From: Woeseiaceae bacterium
Lineage (GTDB): Bacteria; Pseudomonadota; Gammaproteobacteria; Steroidobacterales; Woeseiaceae
Direction: 5' to 3'
Assembly (NCBI GenBank): GCA_030065915.1
Contig: JASJCQ010000024.1
Coordinates: forward strand, 1-64,000
Length of the DNA stretch: 64,000 nucleotides
A program made the position numbers and the translations under genes. The notes below the pieces were generated by a model. It ran no database searches. It saw only the letters and a list, made by a program, of their open reading frames with translations, and was not told where the DNA came from. Shown here piece after piece: positions 14,278 through 23,175 of this stretch. The number at the start of each line of letters is the position of its first letter. Within the stretch, counting starts at the first letter, position 1.

Positions 14278-15558
14278 TTACCGCTCGGCGCCGTTCGTGA
14301 TCCAAAGCCGGATCACGTCGATGTCGGCCTGCGGTACCGGCGCGCGACCCGGCGGTGGCATCACGTTGCCGGTAATGCCGGCCGCGTTCTCCATCTTGCG
14401 GATCAGGTAGCTGGCGTCCGGGTCACCGGCGGCCACGAGCATGACGTTCTCCTGGCCGGTCTGGTTGCTGAACTCCCCGACCATCTCGGCATAACTGGTG
14501 TCGGCGTCAGCCAATGAAAGGCTGGCGGCCTGCGTCGTGTTGTCGTGACAGCCAGACGTTGCGCAGTCCGGTGTGAAAATGGCGCCCTGGATCTGATCGA
14601 GCGTCGGGCCGAGTACGACCGGGGTCGTCAGCGTGAACCGCGAGACAAAGTCACCGCCCGCGGTGCCGTTGCCGGATGGGAACACGCCTGCGAACTCACC
14701 GTCGAGTGCGTTCGCATCGAGGTCCATGATGACCGACGCTCCGCTGCCGAGCAGCCGGATTCTATAGGTATCGTCGGCGAGCGTTATGCCGCTCAGACTG
14801 AAAACGGCGCTCTGCGGGTTGCCGCCCGGTACCGTGATTGAGGCGGCCGTGATCGCTATGTCGTCGCCGTTGTCGAATACGCCGTCGCCGTTGCTGCCCT
14901 CGAGCAGGAAGGTGTTTGCATTAACCGAAGACGCGTCGAGCTCTCGGTCGAAACCGGCCGTGATCTGGGCCGGTGTGGTCTGGATGGTGCTGTTGAACGC
15001 GACCGACAATGTCGTGACACGAATCGGACCGGCCGGCGGTGCAGCGGTATCGTCGACCGCGCCGTCCGTGATCCATTGGCGGACAACGTCGATGTCAGCC
15101 TGTTCGATGCTGCCGCCCGGCGGCATGACCTGCCCGGTGTTGGCGGTTCCTTCCATCTTCTGGATCAGGTAACTCTGGTCCGGGTTGGTCGGGTTGACCA
15201 GCTGCAGCCCAGCTTCCTGCGAACTCGCGACGCCGACGATCATGGCGTAAGAATTCGCCGCTTCCAGGTTGAGTCCCGCCGCGGGGCTGCCGCCGGCATG
15301 GCAGCCAGAGGTCGCGCAGGTTGGCGTGAATACGTTTGCCTGGACTTCGGAGAACGTGGGTCCGAAACCGGCACCGGTTGGCGGTGGTGGCGGAGGAGGT
15401 GTCGGCGTCGGGTCTGGCGTCGGCGCCCGGTTGGCGAAGAACTCTTCGGCCGCCTCGTCGTACGAGCTTTCGCAAGCACCGAATGCAACTGCCGAAAGCA
15501 GTACCAGCGCAACTCGGCTCGTGCCGCCACGTCCTGATTTCCGTCCAAAATTCAACAT
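14278..15558 (-). CDS. Lipoprotein with two CX4CH (cytochrome-c-like) modules around an Ig-like domain
   Basis: 426 residues. The signal ends at a lipoprotein-like cysteine (VAFGAC, about residue 29). A Pro-rich linker follows (residues 51-60), then a module with CATSGCH, then the block NPDQSYLIQKMEG and MPPGG, ending PQ/EQADIDVVRQWI. A SbsA/Big_5-type Ig-like domain lies in the middle (about residues 165-305), and a second copy of the module has CATSGCHDN, DPDASYLIRKMEN and MPPPG. The module matches the planctomycete-type cytochrome C domain family, where the cysteines and histidine may bind haem; the spacing here is C-x4-C-H, not C-x2-C-H. Probably periplasmic or surface-bound, and electron transfer is possible but unproven. 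Confidence 0.75.
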   Translation of the reverse strand: MLNFGRKSGRGGTSRVALVLLSAVAFGACESSYDEAAEEFFANRAPTPDPTPTPPPPPPPTGAGFGPTFSEVQANVFTPTCATSGCHAGGSPAAGLNLEAANSYAMIVGVASSQEAGLQLVNPTNPDQSYLIQKMEGTANTGQVMPPGGSIEQADIDVVRQWITDGAVDDTAAPPAGPIRVTTLSVAFNSTIQTTPAQITAGFDRELDASSVNANTFLLEGSNGDGVFDNGDDIAITAASITVPGGNPQSAVFSLSGITLADDTYRIRLLGSGASVIMDLDANALDGEFAGVFPSGNGTAGGDFVSRFTLTTPVVLGPTLDQIQGAIFTPDCATSGCHDNTTQAASLSLADADTSYAEMVGEFSNQTGQENVMLVAAGDPDASYLIRKMENAAGITGNVMPPPGRAPVPQADIDVIRLWITNGAER

Positions 15559-15806
15559 GTTCGTTTCTGCCGGACCTTATTACTCTCGATCCTACCGTCT
15601 GGGTTTCGCAAAATCGTGACCCCTATCACACTACGGTGCCTGCGACTGAATCAACCGAAAAAGCGTCTGTATTCGCCGACAATCAAGGTTTTCCGTAAAT
15701 CGTCCCGAAATCGCCTTTTTCACTGCAATAACACGTCGTTAACAATGAGCTGAAGCCGCGTCAGTGCTATCTTTGGCTGCAGTAGCATCCGCGCTGGTGA
15801 GTCGAA

Positions 15807-16343
15807 GTGCTATCAAGCCTGTTCGGAAAACAAGACCGGGAGCGCGTCCTGCCGGGACACTCGACGCGCGAACTGACAGACGCAAAGAAGCGTTGTAAAG
15901 GCGAGTTGTGCGCGGCGATCTACCTCTACGACGACAGTGTCTTCATCCTGTCCGCCATAGCCGGCCATACGGAAGCCGGTGAGGCCGTCGTCCTCGATGT
16001 CGATGTCTCTGACGAAGCGCTGGGTGAGACCTTGTGCGACAAGCTGATCGAGTACGAGCCCAACGATCGCCGCGAGAGGCCCTCGCACCCGGTTCGCGAC
16101 TGGGCCGTATTCCGGGCCTCCGGCGCGCGGTCCGGCCGAGGCTTCGAGGAACGTTCTTTTTACGGCTACGTGAGGACGATCAACACCGCGATCCGCATCG
16201 ATGTGACACCGCGAAAGACGAATCATCCGGAGATCAGAGCGTCCTGTAGCCTGTCAAACGGACAGTCCCATTCCTCAATCGGCGCGGCCGTCAGGCGCGC
16301 TTTCGAAGCCTCGAAGATCCTGCGCCAGGCCGGGAAAGTCTGA
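15807..16343 (+). CDS. Possible CdiI-family (DUF1436-like) immunity protein or conserved hypothetical
   Basis: 178 residues from GTG 15807, with GGTGAG just upstream. The central block (SVFILSAIAGHTEAG, then VVLDVDVSDEALGETL) follows the L-S-P/A..G...DxDvSDeeLG pattern that I associate with contact-dependent inhibition immunity proteins. No CdiA/CdiB-like gene is in the window, so if the match is right it is an orphan. The closing GAAVRRAFEASKIL is a helix. The match is by eye only and the alternative is an unrelated conserved hypothetical. Its 249-base upstream gap (15559-15806) is AT-rich and divergent, with no other feature seen. Confidence 0.5.
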   Translation: MLSSLFGKQDRERVLPGHSTRELTDAKKRCKGELCAAIYLYDDSVFILSAIAGHTEAGEAVVLDVDVSDEALGETLCDKLIEYEPNDRRERPSHPVRDWAVFRASGARSGRGFEERSFYGYVRTINTAIRIDVTPRKTNHPEIRASCSLSNGQSHSSIGAAVRRAFEASKILRQAGKV

Positions 16344-16458
16344 CTTACTGTCCGGCACGCGCGAGCGTGCCGCCTTCGATCACGTTACACTCCGCGGCGT
16401 CGACCACGTTCGGGCGTTGCACCGAACGGGCGATGATTGAAACCTCGAGGAGCATGCC

Positions 16459-17418
16459 GTGGCCGGTGCCAGCCTTTTAACACTGCTTGATGACATAGCG
16501 ACGCTGCTCGACGACGTCGCGGTGCTGACCAAGGTCGCGGCGAAGAAGACCGCCGGCGTGCTCGGCGACGACCTGGCACTGAACGCACAACAGGTGACGG
16601 GCGTGCGTGCGGAGCGTGAGCTGCCCGTCGTCTGGGCCGTCTTCAAAGGGTCGGCGATCAACAAGCTGATCATGGTGCCGATTGCACTTGCCTTGAGTGC
16701 GTTTCTGCCGTGGATCATTACGCCACTGCTTATGTTAGGCGGCGCATTCCTATGCTACGAGGGTTTCGAAAAAATCGTCCACAAGTTCCTGCATCGTGCC
16801 GAAGAAGAAGTCGAACACCAGAAACGTCTCGAGGCCGTTTCCGACAAGAAAGTGGACATGGTCGAGTTCGAAAAGCAGCGCATTCGTGGAGCGATTCGCA
16901 CCGACGCGATCCTGTCCGCCGAGATCATTGTGATCGTGCTCGGCGTCATCAAGGATGTCGACCTGACGACCCGAATCACCGTGTTGTCGGTTGTCGCGGC
17001 GCTGATCACGGTCGGTGTTTACGGCCTTGTCGCCGCAATCGTGAAGCTGGACGACGTCGGCATGCACCTCATTGACAAACCAGGTGAAGGACGCTGGGTC
17101 CGGTTCCAACAATGGCTGGGTGCGTGGATTCTGCGGCTGGCGCCGAAATTCATGCGCACGCTGTCGATTGTCGGAACGGCGGCCATGTTCCTGGTCGGCG
17201 GCGGCATCCTCGTGCACGGCATCCCGGCGGTCGCAGAACTGTTGCACCACTTCGAGGAATGGCTGCAGGCGCTGGCCGTGGCAGGTAAGCTGCTCGCGAT
17301 CCTCGGCGCGCAGCTCTACAACGGCCTGTTCGGCATGCTGATCGGCGCCATCCTGGTCGGCCTGCTGTCGGTCGGCCAGCGCTTCTGGCCGAAGAAGGCC
17401 GAACCGGCTGCCGACTGA
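16459..17418 (+). CDS. DUF808 (YedI-like) inner-membrane protein
   Basis: 319 residues. The family's highly conserved opening is intact (SLLTLLDDIATLLDDVA, residues 5-21, then KKTAGVLGDDLALNAQQV). Membrane segments follow: IMVPIALALSAFLPWIITPLLMLGGAFL near 74-101, a pair after ILSAEIIVIVLGVI, and C-terminal helices with the glycine-rich GLFGMLIGAILVGLL. DUF808 proteins are common single genes in Proteobacteria and no function is established. The GTG start at 16459 follows GAGGAGC. No operon partner is evident. Confidence 0.9.
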   Translation: MAGASLLTLLDDIATLLDDVAVLTKVAAKKTAGVLGDDLALNAQQVTGVRAERELPVVWAVFKGSAINKLIMVPIALALSAFLPWIITPLLMLGGAFLCYEGFEKIVHKFLHRAEEEVEHQKRLEAVSDKKVDMVEFEKQRIRGAIRTDAILSAEIIVIVLGVIKDVDLTTRITVLSVVAALITVGVYGLVAAIVKLDDVGMHLIDKPGEGRWVRFQQWLGAWILRLAPKFMRTLSIVGTAAMFLVGGGILVHGIPAVAELLHHFEEWLQALAVAGKLLAILGAQLYNGLFGMLIGAILVGLLSVGQRFWPKKAEPAAD

Positions 17419-17487
17419 CTGTCCTCACATACAAGCTGTTACCAGTGAAGCATTGCAATCGCAGTCGGTGCGTGCCGAAATGCGCGC

Positions 17488-18210
17488 ATGGCCGCGAATG
17501 ACAACACCCTGGTCCGCCTGCGGGGCTTGAGCCGTCGTTTCACCGAGGGCGAGCGCGAACACGTCGTGCTCGATGGCGTCGATCTCGATATCGAGCGAGG
17601 CGAGTCGGTCGCTATCTGCGGTCGCAGCGGGTCCGGCAAGTCGACATTGCTCAACCTGATTGGCGGAATCGATGCGCCGGATGCCGGCGAGGTCATCGTC
17701 GATGCGGTCAACCTGACGACGCTGAACGAGCATGAACGGACCTTGTTCCGACGTCGTCACATCGGCTTCGTCTACCAGGCGTTTAACCTGATTCCGACAC
17801 TGTCGGTCAGCGATAACATACGCCTGGTCCTCGAACTCAATGACGTCAAGGGACGGTCGGCGACGATACGCATCAACGCGTTGCTCGATGCCGTGGGTCT
17901 CGACGGACGCGCCGACAGTTACCCCGATGTCTTGTCAGGCGGCGAACAGCAGCGTGTCGCGATGGCGAGAGCCTTGAGCCACGAGCCCGCCGTACTGATC
18001 GCGGATGAGCCGACCGGCAATCTCGATGACGCGACGGCAGAGAGGATCATTGCGCTCCTGAGCGACATTGTCCGCGAGCACGGTACGACGCTCGTCATGG
18101 CGACTCACAGCTCGCGGGTCGCCGCAACCTGCGATCGCGTCATCAACCTGCACAACGGAAAGATCGACGCCGCAGACGCCGTGCCAGCCGACCCGGATTC
18201 CGGCTCGTGA
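17488..18210 (+). CDS. ABC transporter ATPase, LolD/AttE-like
   Basis: 240 residues. Walker A is GRSGSGKS (45-52), the signature is LSGGEQQRV and Walker B is VLIADEPTGNLD, the set typical of the ATPases that power FtsX-fold (type VII) ABC machines. These move lipoproteins or act mechanically across the envelope; they are not import systems. Its stop overlaps the permease gene by 4 bases, and a CrtC-like lipocalin follows 2 bases after the permease. ATPase-permease-CrtC order is that of the Agrobacterium attEFGH cluster. Start ATG 17488. Confidence 0.9.
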   Translation: MAANDNTLVRLRGLSRRFTEGEREHVVLDGVDLDIERGESVAICGRSGSGKSTLLNLIGGIDAPDAGEVIVDAVNLTTLNEHERTLFRRRHIGFVYQAFNLIPTLSVSDNIRLVLELNDVKGRSATIRINALLDAVGLDGRADSYPDVLSGGEQQRVAMARALSHEPAVLIADEPTGNLDDATAERIIALLSDIVREHGTTLVMATHSSRVAATCDRVINLHNGKIDAADAVPADPDSGS

Positions 18211-20726
18211 CGCGGACGACCTGGCGCGCCAGCTTCTCCTACATGCTGCGCCACCCGTGGCAGCTCGCTCTCTCGCTGATCGGCATCAGTATCGGCGTTG
18301 CCGTGATCATCGCTGTCGATCTTGCCAATTCCAGCGCTCGAAAGGCCTTCCTGCTGTCGATGGACGCGGTGACGGGCCAGGCGACGCACCAGGTGATTGG
18401 CGGGCCGCGCGGAGTCGACGAGTCGGTCTACGTGAGTCTGCGAACGGATGCCGGTTTCGAGGCCGTCGCGCCTGTCGTCGAGGGCAGTGTCAGGGTCGAC
18501 GACGTCGATCTCGATCTGCTCGGTGTCGACCTGTTCGCTGAGCAGGAAATACGTACGTTCACACAACAACCGTCGAGCAGCGACTCGACGTCGGAGTCTT
18601 TGTTCCGGGATTTCCTGCTGCAACCGGGCAGCGCGACGATGTCCGAGGGAACGGCAGCAAACCTGGGTATCGGTGTCGGCGATACCTTCGTCGTTGAGAG
18701 CGTGGGCAGGGTCTTTACCGGCAGGCTCGTCGCCGTGTTTCCGGATGCCGAATCGGCCGCGCTGGACCGCCTGATGACGGTCGACATCGCGACGGCACAG
18801 GAGTGGCTCGGGAAAGCCGGCTGGTTATCCCGGATCGACGTCCGCATCGAGGATGGGGACGACGCGGCGTTGGCCGAGCTGAATGCGGCGCTCCCCGACA
18901 GCGTTCGGGTGTTTGACGCCGAGGGCCGCAGCAATACGACGGCCGACCTTAGCGCGGCATTCATGACCAACCTGACTGCGATGAGCCTCCTAGCATTACT
19001 CGTCGGCCTGTTCCTGATCTACAACAGCGTCAGTTTCTCCGTGCTGCAGCGGCGCCGGCTGATCGGCGTGCTGCGTGCGCTGGGCATCACGCGTCGCCAG
19101 GTGCTTGGCCTCGTTCTCGGTGAAGCGCTCGTGCTCGGCACGCTGGCGGCGGTGCTGGGCGTCGCGCTCGGCATCGTGCTTGGCGAGGAACTACTGTCGC
19201 TGGTGTCCCGGTCGATCAATGATCTGTACTTCCGCGTTACTGCAACCAGCGTCATCGTCGATGCCGCATCGATTATCAAGGGACTTGCCGCCGGGATCGG
19301 TGCCTCGCTGGTCGCGGCGGCCGTTCCGGCGATCGAGGCCACGGGTTACCAGCCGCGCCTGACGATGACTCGCTCTACGCTCGAATCCGGCACCCGGAGC
19401 CTGCTGCCGTTCGTCGCGGCGGGTGGCCTCGCGGTGATGATCCTTGCAGCCGTCGTGCTGCTTGGCTCGGGCCGCAGCCTTGTGGCCGGGCTTGCCGCCG
19501 TCTTCATGCTGATCCTCGGGTTTGCGCTGTGCATACCGCTTGCCGTGCGCCACGTCAGTCTTGCCGTTGCCCCGGTTGCGGGTCGAATAGGACGCTCTGC
19601 CGCTCGGCTTGCCGTCGCCGGCGTGGCGGCCAGTCTGAGTCGAACCGGCGTCGCGATCGTCGCGCTGGCGGTCGCCGTCTCCGCGACGATCGGCGTCAGC
19701 GTCATGGTCGACAGCTTCCGCGGCTCTGTTAGCAGCTGGCTGGACCAGACGCTGCGGGCAGACATCTACACCGGCGTACGGCGCGGCGCATTCGACCCTG
19801 GCCTGCTTCGCGATATCACGTCGCTGCGCGAGGTCGATGCCTTCAGCACGAGCCGAAGCGCGACGATCGAGGGCATCGGCGGAGACACCCGGATTCTGGT
19901 CATCGACATGGCGCCCGAGGCTTACGCCGGCACCGAGCTGACGGACGCCGACCCGGCCGAGGTCTGGCCGGCATGGGAGAGCGAGGACGCGATACTCGTG
20001 TCCGAACCCTACGCCTACCAGCAGCGCAAACAGCCTGGTGACGCCGTATCGCTCAGGACCGAGTCCGGCGATCGAGACTTCACCGTGCTCGCGACCTATC
20101 GCAGCTACGACGCCAGTGGCAGTGCCGTGCTGATGAGCCGTACGACCTACGACCGCCACTATCGCGATGACGGTATCGATTCCATTGGCCTGTACCTCGT
20201 CGATGGCGCAGACCCCGACGCGATGATCGAGACGATTCGCGAGCTTAGCGTCGGACGACAGGAGCTGATGCTGAACTCGAATGCGAAGATTCGCGAGCTC
20301 TCCCTGGAGATCTTTGACCAGACCTTCGTCATCACCGATGTCCTTTACTGGCTCGCAATCGGCGTGGCGCTGATCGGCATTCTGTCGTCGATGCTCGCGC
20401 TGCAGCTCGAAAACGGCCGAGAGCAGGGTCTCTTGCGAGCGCTCGGTATGACGCCGTTCCAGGTCGGCGGCATGATCACGGCGCAGACCGGTTTCATCGG
20501 CGTGCTCAGCGGTCTCGCATCGATACCGCTGGGTGTCGTCATGGCCTACGTCCTGATCGAGGTTATCAACCGCCGCGCGTTCGGCTGGGAGATCGACATG
20601 GTGGTAGCACCCGGCATTTTGCTAAGCGCCATCCTGTTCGCGTTCTTCTCGGCGCTCGTCGCCGGCATCTACCCGGCGTGGCGCGCGGGACGAACGCAGC
20701 CGGCGCTGGCGATGAGGGAAGAATAA
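18207..20726 (+). CDS. FtsX-family ABC permease with two permease units (AttF/AttG-like fusion)
   Basis: 839 residues starting GTG 18207. The first helix (LALSLIGISIGVAVIIAVDLA, about 15-35) precedes a large periplasmic MacB_PCD-like domain, then three helices around 255-390. A second unit begins near 470 with AIVALAVAVSATIGVSVMVD, another periplasmic domain and the final helices around 710-825, ending YPAWRAGRTQPALAMREE. The EQGLLRALGMTPFQV-type coupling helix is the FtsX hallmark. The length equals two ordinary permeases, matching AttF and AttG fused. It probably works with the ATPase and the lipocalin downstream on an envelope lipid or lipoprotein. Confidence 0.88.
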   Translation: MTRTTWRASFSYMLRHPWQLALSLIGISIGVAVIIAVDLANSSARKAFLLSMDAVTGQATHQVIGGPRGVDESVYVSLRTDAGFEAVAPVVEGSVRVDDVDLDLLGVDLFAEQEIRTFTQQPSSSDSTSESLFRDFLLQPGSATMSEGTAANLGIGVGDTFVVESVGRVFTGRLVAVFPDAESAALDRLMTVDIATAQEWLGKAGWLSRIDVRIEDGDDAALAELNAALPDSVRVFDAEGRSNTTADLSAAFMTNLTAMSLLALLVGLFLIYNSVSFSVLQRRRLIGVLRALGITRRQVLGLVLGEALVLGTLAAVLGVALGIVLGEELLSLVSRSINDLYFRVTATSVIVDAASIIKGLAAGIGASLVAAAVPAIEATGYQPRLTMTRSTLESGTRSLLPFVAAGGLAVMILAAVVLLGSGRSLVAGLAAVFMLILGFALCIPLAVRHVSLAVAPVAGRIGRSAARLAVAGVAASLSRTGVAIVALAVAVSATIGVSVMVDSFRGSVSSWLDQTLRADIYTGVRRGAFDPGLLRDITSLREVDAFSTSRSATIEGIGGDTRILVIDMAPEAYAGTELTDADPAEVWPAWESEDAILVSEPYAYQQRKQPGDAVSLRTESGDRDFTVLATYRSYDASGSAVLMSRTTYDRHYRDDGIDSIGLYLVDGADPDAMIETIRELSVGRQELMLNSNAKIRELSLEIFDQTFVITDVLYWLAIGVALIGILSSMLALQLENGREQGLLRALGMTPFQVGGMITAQTGFIGVLSGLASIPLGVVMAYVLIEVINRRAFGWEIDMVVAPGILLSAILFAFFSALVAGIYPAWRAGRTQPALAMREE

Positions 20727-20728
20727 GG

Positions 20729-21880
20729 ATGTGGTCGAGACTCATCCTGGCGGCGCTGTTCGGCATCGGTTTGCCTGGCCTCTCTTGTGCTGACGAGACA
20801 ACGGCGAGCAGCAGATCGGAACTCGCTGGCCTGCTGGGAGCGGGCGAGGCGGGCGAATTCGCCAGGGCAGTGGAGCCACGGTCGTTCTCTTTTCCCGCCG
20901 ATCACGGGCCTCACGAGGCCTTCCGCAACGAATGGTGGTATTTCACCGGCAACCTCGATGGGGAAGACGGCCGTCGCTTCGGTTTTGAGCTGACAATCTT
21001 CCGCTTTTCTCTGTCGCCCGATCCCGTCACCGCAGACACCGCCTGGCGCACGAACCAGGTCTACATCGCCCACTTCGCCGTCACGGATGCAGAGGGCAAC
21101 GTATTCTATGCGACCGAGAAGAGCGCGCGCGGCGCACTCGGCCTCGCCGGCGCGCAGGCAGAGCCGTTTCGCGTCTGGATCGACGACTGGGAGATCCTGG
21201 GCGTCGCTGAAGATACCTGGCAGATTCGTGCGGGCGAGGATGACTTCGCCATCGAACTCGAACTTGCGGCACTGAAGCCGCCGGTGCTGAACGGCGACGC
21301 GGGCCTGTCTCAGAAGTCCGACGAACCGGGCAACGCGTCTTACTATTATTCGATGACGCGCTGGCGGACCGACGGCGAGATACGCATCGGCAACGACGTC
21401 CACGCCGTGACCGGCGCGTCCTGGCTGGATCGGGAGTGGAGTACGAGCGCGCTGGCCGACGATCAACAGGGCTGGGACTGGTTCGCGCTTCAGTTTGCCG
21501 ACAACACCGAGCTGATGTTCTACGGGTTGCGCAAGACCGATGGGACGCAGGACGCCCTGAGTTCAGGCACGTGGATAGACGTTGACGGTACGTCTGAGAA
21601 ACTGTCGCGGGAACAGGTCACCGTCGAGGTCACCAGGCTCTGGGAAAGCCCGAAGGGCGGTGTCTATCCTGCCGGCTGGCGGCTCTCAATCGAAGACAAG
21701 GACCTGTCCGTCGAAGTGACACCCGTCATCGCCGACCAGGAGCTGTCGACCATCGTTCGCTACTGGGAGGGCGCCGTCGACGTCAGCGGTACGCGAGACG
21801 GCGAGCCGATCGGTGGTCGCGGTTACGTCGAGCTGACGGGATACGCGGAGAGCGAGGCGGAGCGGGATCGATCGGATTGA
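20729..21880 (+). CDS. CrtC-like lipocalin (AttH family)
   Basis: 383 residues from ATG 20729, preceded by AATAAGG; the open frame extends 17 codons into the permease gene but the later start gives a clean signal peptide (MWSRLILAALFGIGLPGLSCA). The hallmark block is FPADHGPHEAFRNEWWYFTGNL, residues 51-72. Further matches are IYTAHFAV-like YIAHFAVTD and the WLDREWS motif in the C-terminal lipocalin half. The family contains hydroxyneurosporene hydratase, but in Att-type clusters it is an exported hydrophobe-binding or hydrolase-like protein. Its position 2 bases after the permease indicates one operon; the next gene is convergent. Confidence 0.88.
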   Translation: MWSRLILAALFGIGLPGLSCADETTASSRSELAGLLGAGEAGEFARAVEPRSFSFPADHGPHEAFRNEWWYFTGNLDGEDGRRFGFELTIFRFSLSPDPVTADTAWRTNQVYIAHFAVTDAEGNVFYATEKSARGALGLAGAQAEPFRVWIDDWEILGVAEDTWQIRAGEDDFAIELELAALKPPVLNGDAGLSQKSDEPGNASYYYSMTRWRTDGEIRIGNDVHAVTGASWLDREWSTSALADDQQGWDWFALQFADNTELMFYGLRKTDGTQDALSSGTWIDVDGTSEKLSREQVTVEVTRLWESPKGGVYPAGWRLSIEDKDLSVEVTPVIADQELSTIVRYWEGAVDVSGTRDGEPIGGRGYVELTGYAESEAERDRSD

Positions 21881-21966
21881 CCGTTATCGTCGCTGTCGAC
21901 TCACGAACGAGATTGCGCGGCACCGGACGACATGTCCAACGAGCCGTCTGGCCGCCAGTCCCCGTT

Positions 21967-23172
21967 CTATCCACGCCCTGAAATTCTGACCCCGTCCGCC
22001 ACGCGATCGCTCGGATGCGCGACCACTCTCTCTCCGGCCGCCAGGCCGCTGCTGACTTCGGCGATGATGCCATTGCGTTGCCCCACCTCGACGTGACGAA
22101 GCACGGCGCGACCGTCCTCCTCGGCAAACAACGCCCATTGCTCACCGTCCCTGAACAGGGCAGTCAGGGGTACGGTCAGGATGTCGTTGGCCTCCCAGAG
22201 CACGACCCTGGTTTCGACCTGGTAGCCGTGACCCAGTCGCTCCCAGCCGTCGTCGCTTGCGAAGTCGACGATAACGTTGACTCGCTGCTCCTCGATGCCG
22301 AGGGCCGATACCTTGAGGAATCCGAAGGGCTCGACGAGTCGTACGCGGCCGTCCAGTGGTTCGTTGCCACCCCAGTTGTCGATGATGACGCGCTGACCGG
22401 CCTCGATCCTGACCGCGTCCATTGACAGGTAGTCGACGACGATTTCGAGGTCGCCCGGGTCGCCTATCTGAATCAGCGCCTCTCCCTCACGCACGACACG
22501 TTCGCTGCGATCGGCGATATTCAGCACGCGGCCGCTGACCGGGGACTTGACCGGTATGCAGTCGCAGCTCTCCCGGGTGCCCTGGGTTTCGAGCGGGGAG
22601 ACGAGCTGCGCCTGTGCGAGCTCGAGTTCAAAGCTCCGCACTTGCTGTGCGGCTCGCGCGGTATCGAGCCCGGCGCGGCGCGCTTTGAAGTCGCGTTCGG
22701 CGGCATCCAGCTGGCGCTCCGAGATGCTGCCTTCGCCGATCAGCTCCTGCATTCGAGCAAATTCCGAGCGCGCAAACTCATATTGTGCTTCGGCGTCCTT
22801 CACGGCGGCTGCGGCCAGGTCGCGGGCGGCAGTCGCAGCCTGGACGGCCGCGCGTGCCTGCGCCTCGCTGCGCGGGTCGAGGAAACTGGGATCGCCCGGC
22901 TGGATCTGTGCCAGAACGGTATCGTTTGCCGTGACTTCGTCTCCAACGTGCATCTCGATACGCTGTACGCGGCCGGCAACCGGCGCCGACAGCGTGTAGA
23001 CATCGTGCACACGCGTCTCGCCCTCCTCATCGAGCGTGACCACGAGCGGGCCCGGCTCGATCTCGACCAGATCGACCATTACGGGTCTCGGCGCGAAGCT
23101 CAAGGCCAACGCGACCGCGATGACACCGAGGATGACCACCCACATCACTATTCGTTTGCTATTGGCATTCAC
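21967..23172 (-). CDS. Periplasmic membrane-fusion (HlyD/DevB-type) adaptor
   Basis: 401 residues with one N-terminal anchor helix (VMWVVILGVIAVALALSFA, about 9-27). A split biotinyl-lipoyl domain follows (APVAGRVQRIEMHVGDEV near 63-80 and SPVSGRVLNIADRS near 209), with a long Ala/Glu/Arg coiled-coil hairpin between them (about 100-190), then the beta-barrel and membrane-proximal domains. It bridges an inner-membrane ABC exporter to an outer-membrane channel. It is the last gene of a leftward ATPase-permease-adaptor operon, 3 bases after the permease stop. No TolC-like gene is in the window. Confidence 0.9.
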   Translation of the reverse strand: MNANSKRIVMWVVILGVIAVALALSFAPRPVMVDLVEIEPGPLVVTLDEEGETRVHDVYTLSAPVAGRVQRIEMHVGDEVTANDTVLAQIQPGDPSFLDPRSEAQARAAVQAATAARDLAAAAVKDAEAQYEFARSEFARMQELIGEGSISERQLDAAERDFKARRAGLDTARAAQQVRSFELELAQAQLVSPLETQGTRESCDCIPVKSPVSGRVLNIADRSERVVREGEALIQIGDPGDLEIVVDYLSMDAVRIEAGQRVIIDNWGGNEPLDGRVRLVEPFGFLKVSALGIEEQRVNVIVDFASDDGWERLGHGYQVETRVVLWEANDILTVPLTALFRDGEQWALFAEEDGRAVLRHVEVGQRNGIIAEVSSGLAAGERVVAHPSDRVADGVRISGRG

Positions 23173-23175
23173 GTT

